Positions 1-6,531 of a stretch of 11,583 bases of DNA are shown here, piece after piece (position 1 is the stretch's first letter; each line of letters starts with the position of its first letter). Source of the DNA: Rhodoferax sp. (lineage in GTDB: Bacteria; Pseudomonadota; Gammaproteobacteria; Burkholderiales; Burkholderiaceae_C); the NCBI GenBank assembly GCA_029865675.1, contig JARXAU010000028.1:1-11583 (forward strand). Reading direction: 5' to 3'. The notes beneath the pieces were generated by a model. It saw only the letters and a list, made by a program, of their open reading frames with translations, ran no database searches and was not told the DNA's origin. A program made the translations under genes and the position numbers.

Positions 1-821
1 TTGCCAAAGCGGCGGACCCGCGACTTTGGCTTGGACAACCGCCCATTGCGGGAAAAACCCTTCTTCTACACAGCGAGCAAGGCTTTGGCGACACCATTCA
101 ATTCTGCCGCTACGCGGCATTAGCAAACCAGCAGGGAGCTCGCGTGCTGATGGTGGTGGAACCCGAACTATTGGAGCTGCTGGCCCATGTTGAAGGAGTA
201 GATCGGGTATTGACCAAGTCGGACCCGATTCCCGAATTTGACTTCCACTGCCCCCTGCCGAGCCTGCCTTTGGCCTTCGGAACCACAGTCAAAACCATTC
301 CACGGGCACCAAGTTACCTTCGGGCGAATCCGGCTCATGTTCAACGCTGGGCACAGCGGCTAGGGCCGAAAACAAAACAGCGGGTTGGCATTGCCTGGAG
401 CGGCAACCCCAAGCACAAAAACGACCGCAGCCGCTCCATTCGCCTCACTGACTTCATTGACCATTTGCCCGGCAACTGCGACTACTACGTCTTGCAAACG
501 AACCTGCCGCAACAAGACCGCGCCGCGTTAGAGGGCCACCCGGAACTAAGCTGGTTTGAGTCTGAACTCAAAACCTTTGCCGACACTGCGGCACTTATTG
601 AGAACATGGACCTGGTGATCAGCGTCGACACCAGCCCAGCGCACCTGAGCGGTGCCTTGGGCAAACCCACCTGGCTGCTGCTGCCATTCGTTCCAGACTG
701 GCGGTGGCTGCTGCAACGCGAAGACACGCCGTGGTACCCCAGCGTTCATCTGTGCCGCCAAACCTCGCGGGGCGACTGGGCGAGTGCATTTGCCCACCTG
801 CGTATGCACGCCGGAATTTGA
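1..821 (+). CDS. Glycosyltransferase family 9-like protein, C-terminal part (5' end outside window)
   Basis: The reading frame is open from the first complete codon at base 3 to TGA at 819-821, giving 272 visible residues. The fragment holds a Rossmann-type glycosyltransferase module of the heptosyltransferase-like (GT9) type, often found behind TPR repeats in Burkholderiales proteins. Visible signatures, numbered from base 3, are LLHSEQGFGDTIQF at about 21-34, VGIAWSGNP followed by a basic NDRSRS stretch at about 128-145, and ISVDTSPAHLSGALGKP at about 206-222, the nucleotide-sugar binding region of this fold. LPFVPDWRWLLQREDTPWYP follows near the C-terminus. The lead-in (ADPRLWLGQPP) resembles the linker between TPR repeats and the transferase domain, so the missing N-terminus may carry TPRs; this is inference. 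It uses TTA and CTA leucine codons more than mfd does, which hints at a different history. No terminator is seen between it and the tRNA genes. The donor and acceptor substrates cannot be told. Confidence 0.85.
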   Translation, partial: AKAADPRLWLGQPPIAGKTLLLHSEQGFGDTIQFCRYAALANQQGARVLMVVEPELLELLAHVEGVDRVLTKSDPIPEFDFHCPLPSLPLAFGTTVKTIPRAPSYLRANPAHVQRWAQRLGPKTKQRVGIAWSGNPKHKNDRSRSIRLTDFIDHLPGNCDYYVLQTNLPQQDRAALEGHPELSWFESELKTFADTAALIENMDLVISVDTSPAHLSGALGKPTWLLLPFVPDWRWLLQREDTPWYPSVHLCRQTSRGDWASAFAHLRMHAGI

Positions 822-909
822 GCAAGCGCGATGCCCCCACCACGCCAGCGAGCGCCACAAGCCCGTGCTGCAGAGGCCAAGAACGGCGAAACGCCCCTGC
901 GCTAGCTGC

Positions 910-915
910 TACAAT
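910..915 (+). promoter_or_regulatory. Probable -10 box of the tRNA promoter
   Basis: TACAAT (5 of 6 matches to TATAAT) ends 10 bases before the first base of tRNA-Phe, which puts the start of transcription just upstream of the mature 5' end, as is usual for bacterial tRNA genes. The hexamer 17 bases upstream (CGAAAC, 887-892) is a poor -35 match. The assignment therefore rests on the -10 box and its position. The remaining sequence between the glycosyltransferase stop and this box (822-909) shows no gene or clear terminator. Confidence 0.45.
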
Positions 916-925
916 TCATGGCTCA

Positions 926-1001
926 GGCCCGGTAGCTCAGTCGGTAGAGCAGAGGATTGAAAATCCTTGTGTCGGTGGTTCGATTCCGCCCCAGGCCACC
1001 A
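926..1001 (+). tRNA. tRNA-Phe (anticodon GAA)
   Basis: A full cloverleaf can be folded. The acceptor stem is 926-932 with 991-997. The D arm stem GCTC/GAGC is 935-938 with 947-950. The anticodon stem GAGGA/TCCTT is 952-956 with 964-968, around loop TTGAAAA with anticodon GAA at 959-961. The variable loop is GTGTC. The T arm stem GGTGG/CCGCC is 974-978 with 986-990, around TTCGATT. The discriminator base is A998, and CCA is encoded at 999-1001. The oddity is acceptor pair 5-68, a C-A mismatch (C930 against A993), while the other six acceptor pairs are Watson-Crick. Pair 27-43 is G-T. The gene heads a short tRNA cluster with tRNA-Gly 54 bases downstream. Confidence 0.95.
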
Positions 1002-1055
1002 AATTGAGAAGCACGCACCAATGTGTTTCTTGATGACTACGCAAGTGGTCACCAC

Positions 1056-1131
1056 GCGGGAATAGCTCAGTTGGTAGAGCGATACCTTGCCAAGGTATAG
1101 GTCGAGAGTTCGAGCCTCTTTTCCCGCTCCA
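1056..1131 (+). tRNA. tRNA-Gly (anticodon GCC)
   Basis: The cloverleaf is complete. The acceptor stem GCGGGAA/TTCCCGC is 1056-1062 with 1121-1127, all Watson-Crick. The D stem GCTC/GAGC is 1065-1068 with 1077-1080. The anticodon stem ATACC/GGTAT is 1082-1086 with 1094-1098, around TTGCCAA with anticodon GCC at 1089-1091. The T stem GAGAG/CTCTT is 1104-1108 with 1116-1120, with a G-T pair at 49-65. The discriminator is T1128 and CCA is encoded at 1129-1131. It probably shares a transcript with tRNA-Phe, since no promoter is evident in the 54-base spacer and a strong terminator follows 8 bases downstream. Confidence 0.96.
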
Positions 1132-1139
1132 TGTTTTTA

Positions 1140-1178
1140 AAAGCAAAAAGCCCGTCCTTGTGACGGGCTTTTTGCTTT
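1140..1178. terminator. Bidirectional intrinsic terminator between tRNA-Gly and ispF
   Basis: This is a perfect 17-bp inverted repeat. AAAGCAAAAAGCCCGTC (1140-1156) pairs with GACGGGCTTTTTGCTTT (1162-1178) around the 5-base loop CTTGT. The stem has a GC-rich core (GCCCGTC/GACGGGC) next to the loop, flanked by an A-run on the left and a T-run on the right. It therefore reads as core hairpin plus U-tract on both strands. It lies 8 bases past tRNA-Gly and 42 bases past the ispF stop codon, so it can end transcription from both converging units. Confidence 0.9.
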
Positions 1179-1220
1179 GTTCAGATGCCTTGGCGGCTTG
1201 CGCGTCTGGCGCTTCGAGAT

Positions 1221-1706
1221 TCAGGTGGCCCGTGACAGCAACACCACCGCGCGCGCTTCCATGGCGCGGCCTTCGCCGACCGGCCCCATTTTTTCGGCGG
1301 TTTTGGCTTTCACATTGACCTGGTCCACACCCACCGACAGTGCCCTGGCGATGCTTTCGCGCATGGCGCCGATGTACGGCGCCAACTTGGGGGCCTGGGC
1401 GATCACGGTGCTGTCCACGTTGCCAATCTCAAATCCTTGGGCACGCACCCGGCGCGCCGCCTCTTGCAGCAACAGGGCGGAGTCGGCGCCCTTGAAAGCG
1501 GCGTCGGTGTCGGGAAAATGCGTGCCGATGTCACCCATGGCGGCGGCGCCCAACAGGGCGTCGGTGATCGCGTGCAGCAGGGCGTCGGCGTCCGAATGGC
1601 CCAGCAGCCCCATGGTGTGGGGAATTTCCACTCCGCCCAACATGAGTTTGCGGCCCTCGACCAAAGCGTGAATATCCCAGCCCTCGCCGATGCGGATCGT
1701 GGTCAT
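1221..1706 (-). CDS. ispF: 2-C-methyl-D-erythritol 2,4-cyclodiphosphate synthase
   Basis: The enzyme cyclises CDP-methylerythritol 2-phosphate to methylerythritol 2,4-cyclodiphosphate with release of CMP, in the cytosolic MEP pathway for isopentenyl diphosphate. The 161 residues match the usual family length (about 155-160). The N-terminal metal motif GEGWDIH supplies D11 and H13, and H45 in LLGHSDADALLHA completes the divalent-metal triad by alignment to E. coli D8/H10/H42. DIGTHFPDTD (59-68), AQAPKL (103-108) and the substrate loop KAKTAEKMG (133-141) are also family hallmarks. The ATG at 1706-1704 overlaps the ispD stop codon as ATGA, with GGGAG upstream as a ribosome binding site inside ispD. 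The two genes are therefore translationally coupled. Many bacteria encode this adjacent ispD-ispF pair, and some fuse the two into one protein. Confidence 0.97.
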   Translation of the reverse strand: MTTIRIGEGWDIHALVEGRKLMLGGVEIPHTMGLLGHSDADALLHAITDALLGAAAMGDIGTHFPDTDAAFKGADSALLLQEAARRVRAQGFEIGNVDSTVIAQAPKLAPYIGAMRESIARALSVGVDQVNVKAKTAEKMGPVGEGRAMEARAVVLLSRAT

Positions 1707-2512
1707 GGTGTTTGCTCCCTTGCAATGCGGCTAACCAGCACCGCCTGCGCCAGCGCAAAGTCTGCCGGGTAGGTGACCTTGAAATTGTGCGCGCTGCCCG
1801 ACACCAGCAGCGGCTGCTGGCCCGCCATCTCCAGCGCGCTGGCCTCGTCCGTCACACCGGAAAAGCCTGTGGCCGCTTGGGCCGCGAGCGCGTGTTGCAG
1901 GGCGCCCAGGCGGAACATTTGCGGCGTCTGCGCCAGCCATTTGTCCTCGCGCGGCACCGTGGCGGCTACGCGGCCAGCGGCTGCGCGCTTGAGTGTGTCG
2001 GGCAAGGGCAGCGCCAGCAGGCCGCCCACCGGGTCGTTTATGCAGGCGTCAATTAGCGTGTTGACCAACGCGGGCGTCACCAAGCAGCGTGCGGCGTCGT
2101 GCACCAGTACCCAATCCGAGTCGCGTGCACCCGATTCACGCAAAGCCTGCAGCCCGTTGAAGACGCTGTGCGCGCGGCTGGCACCGCCGCAATGCTTTCG
2201 CGCGAACCGCTCGGGCCAGGCCTCTGCCTCGGGCCAAACAAAGTCGTCCCCGGGCGACAGCACCACCAGGCCCGCAGTCAGGCGCGCCACCCCAGCAAGG
2301 GCCCACATGGTGTGCATCACCATGGGCTGCCCGGCTATCGCTTGGTATTGCTTGGGCTGGTTTGTGCCCGCACGGCTGCCGGAGCCCGCGCAGGGCACCA
2401 AGGCGTAATAGCGCGCGGGACCAGCGGCGGTGGAGGGTTGCGAGAGGGCGGGCGCGGAAGGGGGCATTGGCATGGAGAACCGAAGGGCGCACGGGCAGGC
2501 GGGCGCCGTCAT
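1703..2512 (-). CDS. ispD: 2-C-methyl-D-erythritol 4-phosphate cytidylyltransferase
   Basis: The enzyme joins CTP and 2-C-methyl-D-erythritol 4-phosphate into CDP-methylerythritol, two pathway steps before IspF. The CTP-binding loop VPCAGSGSRAG followed by PKQY (residues 39-56) supplies the catalytic R47 and K54 by family alignment. VHDAAR (137-142), PDTLK (171-175), TPQMF (196-200), TDEAS (221-225) and KVTYPADF (245-252) follow in the normal order. The longest frame gives 269 residues, about 30 more than E. coli IspD (236), and the first 34 are low-complexity and outside the fold. Internal ATGs at 2473-2471 (M14) and 2467-2465 (M16) would shorten the extension, and none of these starts has a clear Shine-Dalgarno sequence. 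The true start is therefore uncertain. The gene is divergent from mfd, about 95 bases away. Confidence 0.95.
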   Translation of the reverse strand: MTAPACPCALRFSMPMPPSAPALSQPSTAAGPARYYALVPCAGSGSRAGTNQPKQYQAIAGQPMVMHTMWALAGVARLTAGLVVLSPGDDFVWPEAEAWPERFARKHCGGASRAHSVFNGLQALRESGARDSDWVLVHDAARCLVTPALVNTLIDACINDPVGGLLALPLPDTLKRAAAGRVAATVPREDKWLAQTPQMFRLGALQHALAAQAATGFSGVTDEASALEMAGQQPLLVSGSAHNFKVTYPADFALAQAVLVSRIAREQTP

Positions 2513-2562
2513 TGAGCGGCCATTCTAAAATCAGCTACGCCTTTGGTTTTCCACCTCCGCAC

Positions 2563-2591
2563 ACCCCCACCTGGGGCAGACGGGGGTTTTT
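2563..2591 (+). promoter_or_regulatory. Hairpin plus T-run in the mfd leader, attenuator-like candidate
   Basis: ACCCCC (2563-2568) can pair with GGGGGT (2582-2587) around a 13-base loop, and a run of five T (2587-2591) follows at once, ending 16 bases before the mfd ATG. An inner GGGG (2573-2576) can instead pair with the same C-run (2565-2568, loop ACCT), so two exclusive hairpins are possible. A TAAAAT hexamer at 2526-2531 is a possible -10 box that would place this structure inside the mfd 5' leader. The stem is short and no leader peptide was identified, so the regulatory role is speculative. Confidence 0.3.
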
Positions 2592-2607
2592 GTATTTGTA
2601 GCCCTCC

Positions 2608-5600
2608 ATGATCCTTCCCGCGACACTGACTTCGAACCTCCCCGTCCTGGCCCCTGGTAAACGTTTCACCCTGCCGCGCCCGGTAGGCTCTGCCGACGCG
2701 GTGCTGCTGGCCCAGCTGGCCCAGCGCGACAAATCCGCAGGCCGCAGGACGGCCATCATCACCGCCGACGCGGCGGACGCCCAGCGCCTGATGGACGAGA
2801 TGGTGTTTTTTGCGCCCGAGTTGCGTTGCACCGTGTTCCCGGACTGGGAAACCCTGCCCTACGACACGTTTTCGCCGCACCAAGACCTGATCAGCGAACG
2901 CCTGGCCACGCTGTGGCGCATCAGCCAGCGCGACCACGAACAAGGCGCCGACGTGGTGCTCATGCCGGCTACCACCGCGCTGTACCGGCTGGCACCCCCG
3001 GCGTTTTTGGCCGGCTACACCTTTGAGTTCACCGTCAAGCAAAAGCTCGACGAGGCCAAACTAAAGGCCCAGCTCACGCTGGCGGGCTACAGCCACGTCA
3101 CGCAAGTGGTCAGCCCCGGCGAATACGCGGTGCGCGGCGGGCTGATTGATTTGTTTCCTATGGGCTCGCTCGTGCCTTTTCGGGTGGATTTGTTTGACAA
3201 CGAGATTGACAGCATCCGCACATTCGATCCCGACAGCCAGCGCAGCCTGTACCCGGTGCCCGAGGTGCGCTTGCTGCCAGGGCGCGAGTTTCCGATGGAC
3301 GAGGCGGCGCGCGCCAAGTTTCGCAGCCGCTGGCGCGAGCTGTTGGAAGGCGACCCAACCAAAAGCCGCATTTACAAAGACATGGGCGCGGGTGTGGCCA
3401 CGGCCGGCATTGAGTACTACTTGCCGCTGTTTTTTGACAGCACCGCCACGGTGTTTGACTACCTGGGCACGCAAGCCACCGTGGTGCTGCACGGCGACCT
3501 TGAGCCCTCCTTCCAGCGCTTTTGGCAAGACACCAAAGACCGCTACCGCCTGGTGCACGGCGACCCGGAGCGCCCGGTGCTGCCGCCCGAGGCCTTGTTT
3601 TTGGGCATAGAGCAGTTTTATGCCGCCGCGCGCGACTACGCGCAACTGGCCATTCGCCCGCTGGCGGCCGAACCGGGCGCGCTCAGCCCCTACGCCGAAT
3701 TTGACGCCATGCCCCCGGTGGCTGCGGTGCGCGGGGTGGAAGACCCGCTGTTACAGCTCAAAGGCCACATGGCCAACACCGCGCACCGCGTGCTGGTGCT
3801 GGCCGAGAGCCAAGGGCGCCAAACCAGCTTGCTCGACTTTTTGCACGCCAGCCACCTGCGCCCACCGGCGTTTGACAGCCTGGCCGAGTTCTTGACCAGC
3901 ACCGAGCCGCTGGGAATTACCACTGCCGCGCTCAACGTAGGCTTTCGCTGGCTGGCGCATGGCGTGGATTTGGTGACCGAGACCGAGCTGTTTGCCGCAG
4001 GCCCCACCACGCGCAGACGCAAAAAGCAGGAACAGGTGAGCGATGTGGAGGCGCTGATCAAGGACTTGAGTGAACTCAAAGTGGGCGACCCGGTGGTGCA
4101 CTCCAGCCACGGCATTGGTCGCTACACCGGCCTGGTGCACTTGGACATGGGCAACAAAAACGCCCAGGGCAAGCCCGAACTGCAAGAATTTTTGCATCTG
4201 GAATACGCCGACAAAGCCATTTTGTATGTGCCGGTCAGCCAGTTGCAGCTGATCAGCCGCTACACCGGCGTGAGCGCCGACGAGGCGCCCTTGCACCGCC
4301 TGGGCTCGGGCCAGTGGGAAAAAGCCAAGCGCCGCGCCGCCGAACAAGTGCGCGACGCGGCCGCCGAGCTGCTCAACATTTACGCCCGCCGCGCCGCGCG
4401 CGAGGGCCACGCCTTCCGCTACTCGCCCACCGACTACGAAACCTTTGCCAACGACTTTGGCTTTGAAGAAACGCCGGACCAAAAAGCTGCCATTCACGCC
4501 GTCATCCAGGACATGATCAGCCCGCGCCCCATGGACCGGCTGGTCTGCGGCGACGTGGGCTTTGGAAAAACCGAAGTCGCCTTGCGCGCCGCCTTTATCG
4601 CCATTACCGGCGGCAAACAAGTGGCGTTGCTGGCGCCCACTACGCTGCTGGCCGAGCAGCACTACCAAACGCTGATAGACCGCTTTGGCAAATGGCCGGT
4701 CAAGGTGGCGGAGATGAGCCGCTTTCGCAGCGGGAACGAGATCACCGCTGCGCTCAAGGGCGTGGCCGATGGCACCATCGACATCGTGGTCGGCACGCAC
4801 AAGCTGCTGAGCCAAGACACGCATTTCAAAAACCTGGGCCTCTTGATCATTGACGAGGAACACCGTTTTGGCGTGCGCCACAAAGAGGCCATGAAGGCCT
4901 TGCGCGCCGAGGTGGACGTGCTGACGCTGACCGCCACGCCCATCCCCCGCACTCTGGGCATGGCGCTAGAAGGCCTGCGTGACCTCAGCGTGATTGCCAC
5001 TGCGCCGCAGCGCCGTCTGGCGATCAAAACCTTTGTGCGTACCGAGGGCAATGGCGTGATCCGCGAGGCGGTGCTGCGCGAGCTCAAGCGCGGCGGCCAG
5101 GTCTACTTTTTGCACAACGAGGTGGACACGATTGAGAACCGCCGCGCCAAGCTCGAAGAGCTGCTGCCCGAGGCGCGCATTGCCGTGGCCCACGGCCAAA
5201 TGCCCGAGCGGCAGCTGGAGAGCGTGATGCGCGACTTTATTGCCCAGCGCTACAACCTGCTCTTGTGCTCCACCATCATCGAGACCGGCATCGACGTGCC
5301 CAGCGCCAACACCATTGTGATGAGCCGCGCCGACAAGTTTGGCCTGGCCCAGTTGCACCAGTTGCGCGGGCGCGTGGGGCGCAGCCACCACCAGGCCTAT
5401 GCCTATTTGATGGTGCCCGACCTGGAAGGACTGACCAAGCAAGCCCAGCAGCGCCTGGACGCCATCCAGCAAATGGAAGAACTGGGCAGCGGCTTTTATC
5501 TGGCCATGCACGACCTGGAGATTCGCGGCGCGGGCGAGGTGCTGGGCGAAAACCAGAGCGGCAATATGCTTGAAGTGGGCTTTCAGCTCTACAACGAAAT

Positions 5601-6123
5601 GCTGTCCGAGGCGGTGCGGTGCCTCAAAGCCGGTATTGAGCCCGATTTGCTCAGCCCGCTGAACGTGACCACCGAGATCAACCTGCACGCCCCGGCGCTC
5701 TTGCCCGACGACTTTTGCGGCGATGTGCATTTGCGCCTGTCGTTTTACAAAAAGTTTGCCACCGCCAAAACCACCGAGCAGATCGACACCCTGCTCGAAG
5801 AGATTGTGGACCGTTTCGGCAAACTGCCGCCCCAGGCGCAAACCTTGGTGGACGTGCACCGCCTGCGCGTGATCGCCAAGCCCTATGGCGTGGTGAAAGT
5901 GGACGCAGCGCCCGGCGTGATCAGCATTACCTTCAAGAAAAACGCGCCGATTGACCCCATGAAGATCATCGGCCTGATCCAGAAGAACAAGCACATCAAG
6001 CTGGTGGGCAACGAGAAGCTGCGCGTTGAGCGCGAACTGCCCGAAGTGAAAGACCGCACGCAGATGGTGCGCGACATCTTGCGCAGCCTGGGGCAGCCGG
6101 TGGCCGAGACAATCACTGCGTGA
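2608..6123 (+). CDS. mfd: Transcription-repair coupling factor Mfd
   Basis: Mfd pushes RNA polymerase off lesions using ATP and recruits UvrA, so starting nucleotide excision repair on transcribed strands. The 1171 residues fit the family (E. coli 1148). The N-terminal UvrB-like module, which binds UvrA in this family, includes FPDWETLPYD near residue 77-86. The RNA-polymerase-interacting domain begins at about V492 (VGDPVVHSSHGIGRYTGL). The SF2 translocase carries Walker A GDVGFGKT (648-655), DEEH (749-752), TATPIPRTL (775-783) and motif VI QLRGRVGRS (918-926). The C-terminal domain with IRGAGEVLGENQSG and the TRCF region run to the end. All motor motifs are intact. The ATG at 2608 gives the usual PGKRFTLPRP start region but has no obvious Shine-Dalgarno sequence. 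No terminator follows, and the stop codon lies inside the -35 box of the toxin-antitoxin promoter, so readthrough into that pair is likely. Confidence 0.98.
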   Translation: MILPATLTSNLPVLAPGKRFTLPRPVGSADAVLLAQLAQRDKSAGRRTAIITADAADAQRLMDEMVFFAPELRCTVFPDWETLPYDTFSPHQDLISERLATLWRISQRDHEQGADVVLMPATTALYRLAPPAFLAGYTFEFTVKQKLDEAKLKAQLTLAGYSHVTQVVSPGEYAVRGGLIDLFPMGSLVPFRVDLFDNEIDSIRTFDPDSQRSLYPVPEVRLLPGREFPMDEAARAKFRSRWRELLEGDPTKSRIYKDMGAGVATAGIEYYLPLFFDSTATVFDYLGTQATVVLHGDLEPSFQRFWQDTKDRYRLVHGDPERPVLPPEALFLGIEQFYAAARDYAQLAIRPLAAEPGALSPYAEFDAMPPVAAVRGVEDPLLQLKGHMANTAHRVLVLAESQGRQTSLLDFLHASHLRPPAFDSLAEFLTSTEPLGITTAALNVGFRWLAHGVDLVTETELFAAGPTTRRRKKQEQVSDVEALIKDLSELKVGDPVVHSSHGIGRYTGLVHLDMGNKNAQGKPELQEFLHLEYADKAILYVPVSQLQLISRYTGVSADEAPLHRLGSGQWEKAKRRAAEQVRDAAAELLNIYARRAAREGHAFRYSPTDYETFANDFGFEETPDQKAAIHAVIQDMISPRPMDRLVCGDVGFGKTEVALRAAFIAITGGKQVALLAPTTLLAEQHYQTLIDRFGKWPVKVAEMSRFRSGNEITAALKGVADGTIDIVVGTHKLLSQDTHFKNLGLLIIDEEHRFGVRHKEAMKALRAEVDVLTLTATPIPRTLGMALEGLRDLSVIATAPQRRLAIKTFVRTEGNGVIREAVLRELKRGGQVYFLHNEVDTIENRRAKLEELLPEARIAVAHGQMPERQLESVMRDFIAQRYNLLLCSTIIETGIDVPSANTIVMSRADKFGLAQLHQLRGRVGRSHHQAYAYLMVPDLEGLTKQAQQRLDAIQQMEELGSGFYLAMHDLEIRGAGEVLGENQSGNMLEVGFQLYNEMLSEAVRCLKAGIEPDLLSPLNVTTEINLHAPALLPDDFCGDVHLRLSFYKKFATAKTTEQIDTLLEEIVDRFGKLPPQAQTLVDVHRLRVIAKPYGVVKVDAAPGVISITFKKNAPIDPMKIIGLIQKNKHIKLVGNEKLRVERELPEVKDRTQMVRDILRSLGQPVAETITA

Positions 6124-6148
6124 CATAGGCCTAGGCCTATGCTAGAGT
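6120..6148 (+). promoter_or_regulatory. Promoter of the vapBC pair
   Basis: GTGACA (6120-6125, 5 of 6 to TTGACA) and TAGAGT (6143-6148, 4 of 6 to TATAAT) are separated by exactly 17 bases. The expected transcript start is about 6155, leaving a leader of about 20 bases that holds a strong ribosome binding site. The mfd stop codon TGA (6121-6123) lies inside the -35 hexamer. Confidence 0.6.
6124..6141. promoter_or_regulatory. 18-bp perfect palindrome, probable VapBC operator
   Basis: CATAGGCCTAGGCCTATG is its own reverse complement and also contains the hexamer AGGCCT twice in tandem. It fills almost all of the spacer between the -35 and -10 hexamers of the toxin-antitoxin promoter, so a bound dimer would block RNA polymerase. 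AbrB/MazE-type antitoxins, alone or with their toxin, are known to bind palindromes in their own promoters. That this site is the target here is inferred from position and symmetry. Confidence 0.7.
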
Positions 6149-6164
6149 GATTTCTTTCAATTTT

Positions 6165-6172
6165 GGAGGTGA
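6165..6172 (+). promoter_or_regulatory. Strong Shine-Dalgarno sequence deciding the antitoxin start
   Basis: GGAGGTGA is a full match to the 16S rRNA anti-Shine-Dalgarno sequence. GGAGG ends 6 bases before ATG 6176. Most genes in this window have no clear Shine-Dalgarno, so this one stands out. It fixes the antitoxin start despite the unusually long N-terminus that results. Confidence 0.85.
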
Positions 6173-6175
6173 GCC

Positions 6176-6529
6176 ATGTCTACTACCGCCCTCATCGCTG
6201 CCGAAAAATCGCCGGAATATTTACCGCTGAGGTCCGAAGCCCTAAGCGCCGAGGCCTCGCGACGCGTTCGTTTGTTTCGCAATGGCGCGAATCAGGCGGT
6301 GCGCATCCCCAAAGAGTTTGAGTTGCCGGGCACCGATGCCATCATGCGCCGGGAAGGCAATCGCCTCATATTGGAGCTGGTGCCAGACAGACCCAAAAAA
6401 GGCTCTGCCGCTGCGCTGCTCTTGGCCTTGGAGGAAATTGCCAAGCTGGGGCCGTGTGACGACGAATTTCCGGATATTGGCGATGAGGGCTTGCTCCCAC
6501 TCGACGACATCGACTTCGGGGAAGACTGA
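6176..6529 (+). CDS. vapB: VapB-type antitoxin with AbrB/MazE-fold DNA-binding domain
   Basis: This is the predicted antitoxin of a type II toxin-antitoxin pair. It should bind and neutralise the PIN-domain toxin encoded next to it and repress their shared promoter. Of its 117 residues, about 31-68 (VRLFRNGANQAVRIPKEFEL onward to RLILEL) form the SpoVT/AbrB swapped-hairpin DNA-binding fold. The C-terminal third is acidic (CDDEFPDIGDEGLLPLDDIDFGED), as expected for the segment that wraps the toxin. The start is firm because of the perfect ribosome binding site, yet it leaves about 30 residues ahead of the AbrB fold, while typical VapB proteins of this class start almost directly with it and are about 75-85 residues long. 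The stop is 2 bases before the toxin ATG. The gene symbol is assigned by family and context. Confidence 0.88.
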   Translation: MSTTALIAAEKSPEYLPLRSEALSAEASRRVRLFRNGANQAVRIPKEFELPGTDAIMRREGNRLILELVPDRPKKGSAAALLLALEEIAKLGPCDDEFPDIGDEGLLPLDDIDFGED

Positions 6530-6531
6530 AG

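Noticed and set aside
926..1001. tRNA-Phe as a pseudogene because of the acceptor mismatch
   Set aside because: All other stems, the anticodon loop, the T loop, the discriminator and the encoded CCA are intact, so it was kept as a tRNA gene and the mismatch reported separately.
1177..1671. 164-codon + strand frame opposite ispF
   Set aside because: It is the complement of the conserved IspF sequence, with no family resemblance of its own.
4966..6126. 386-codon open frame on the - strand opposite mfd, and a 376-codon one at 3751-4881
   Set aside because: Both are antisense shadows of mfd caused by GC-biased third codon positions. Their translations are rich in H, Q, V and G with no recognisable domain, while mfd on the + strand is complete and fully conserved.
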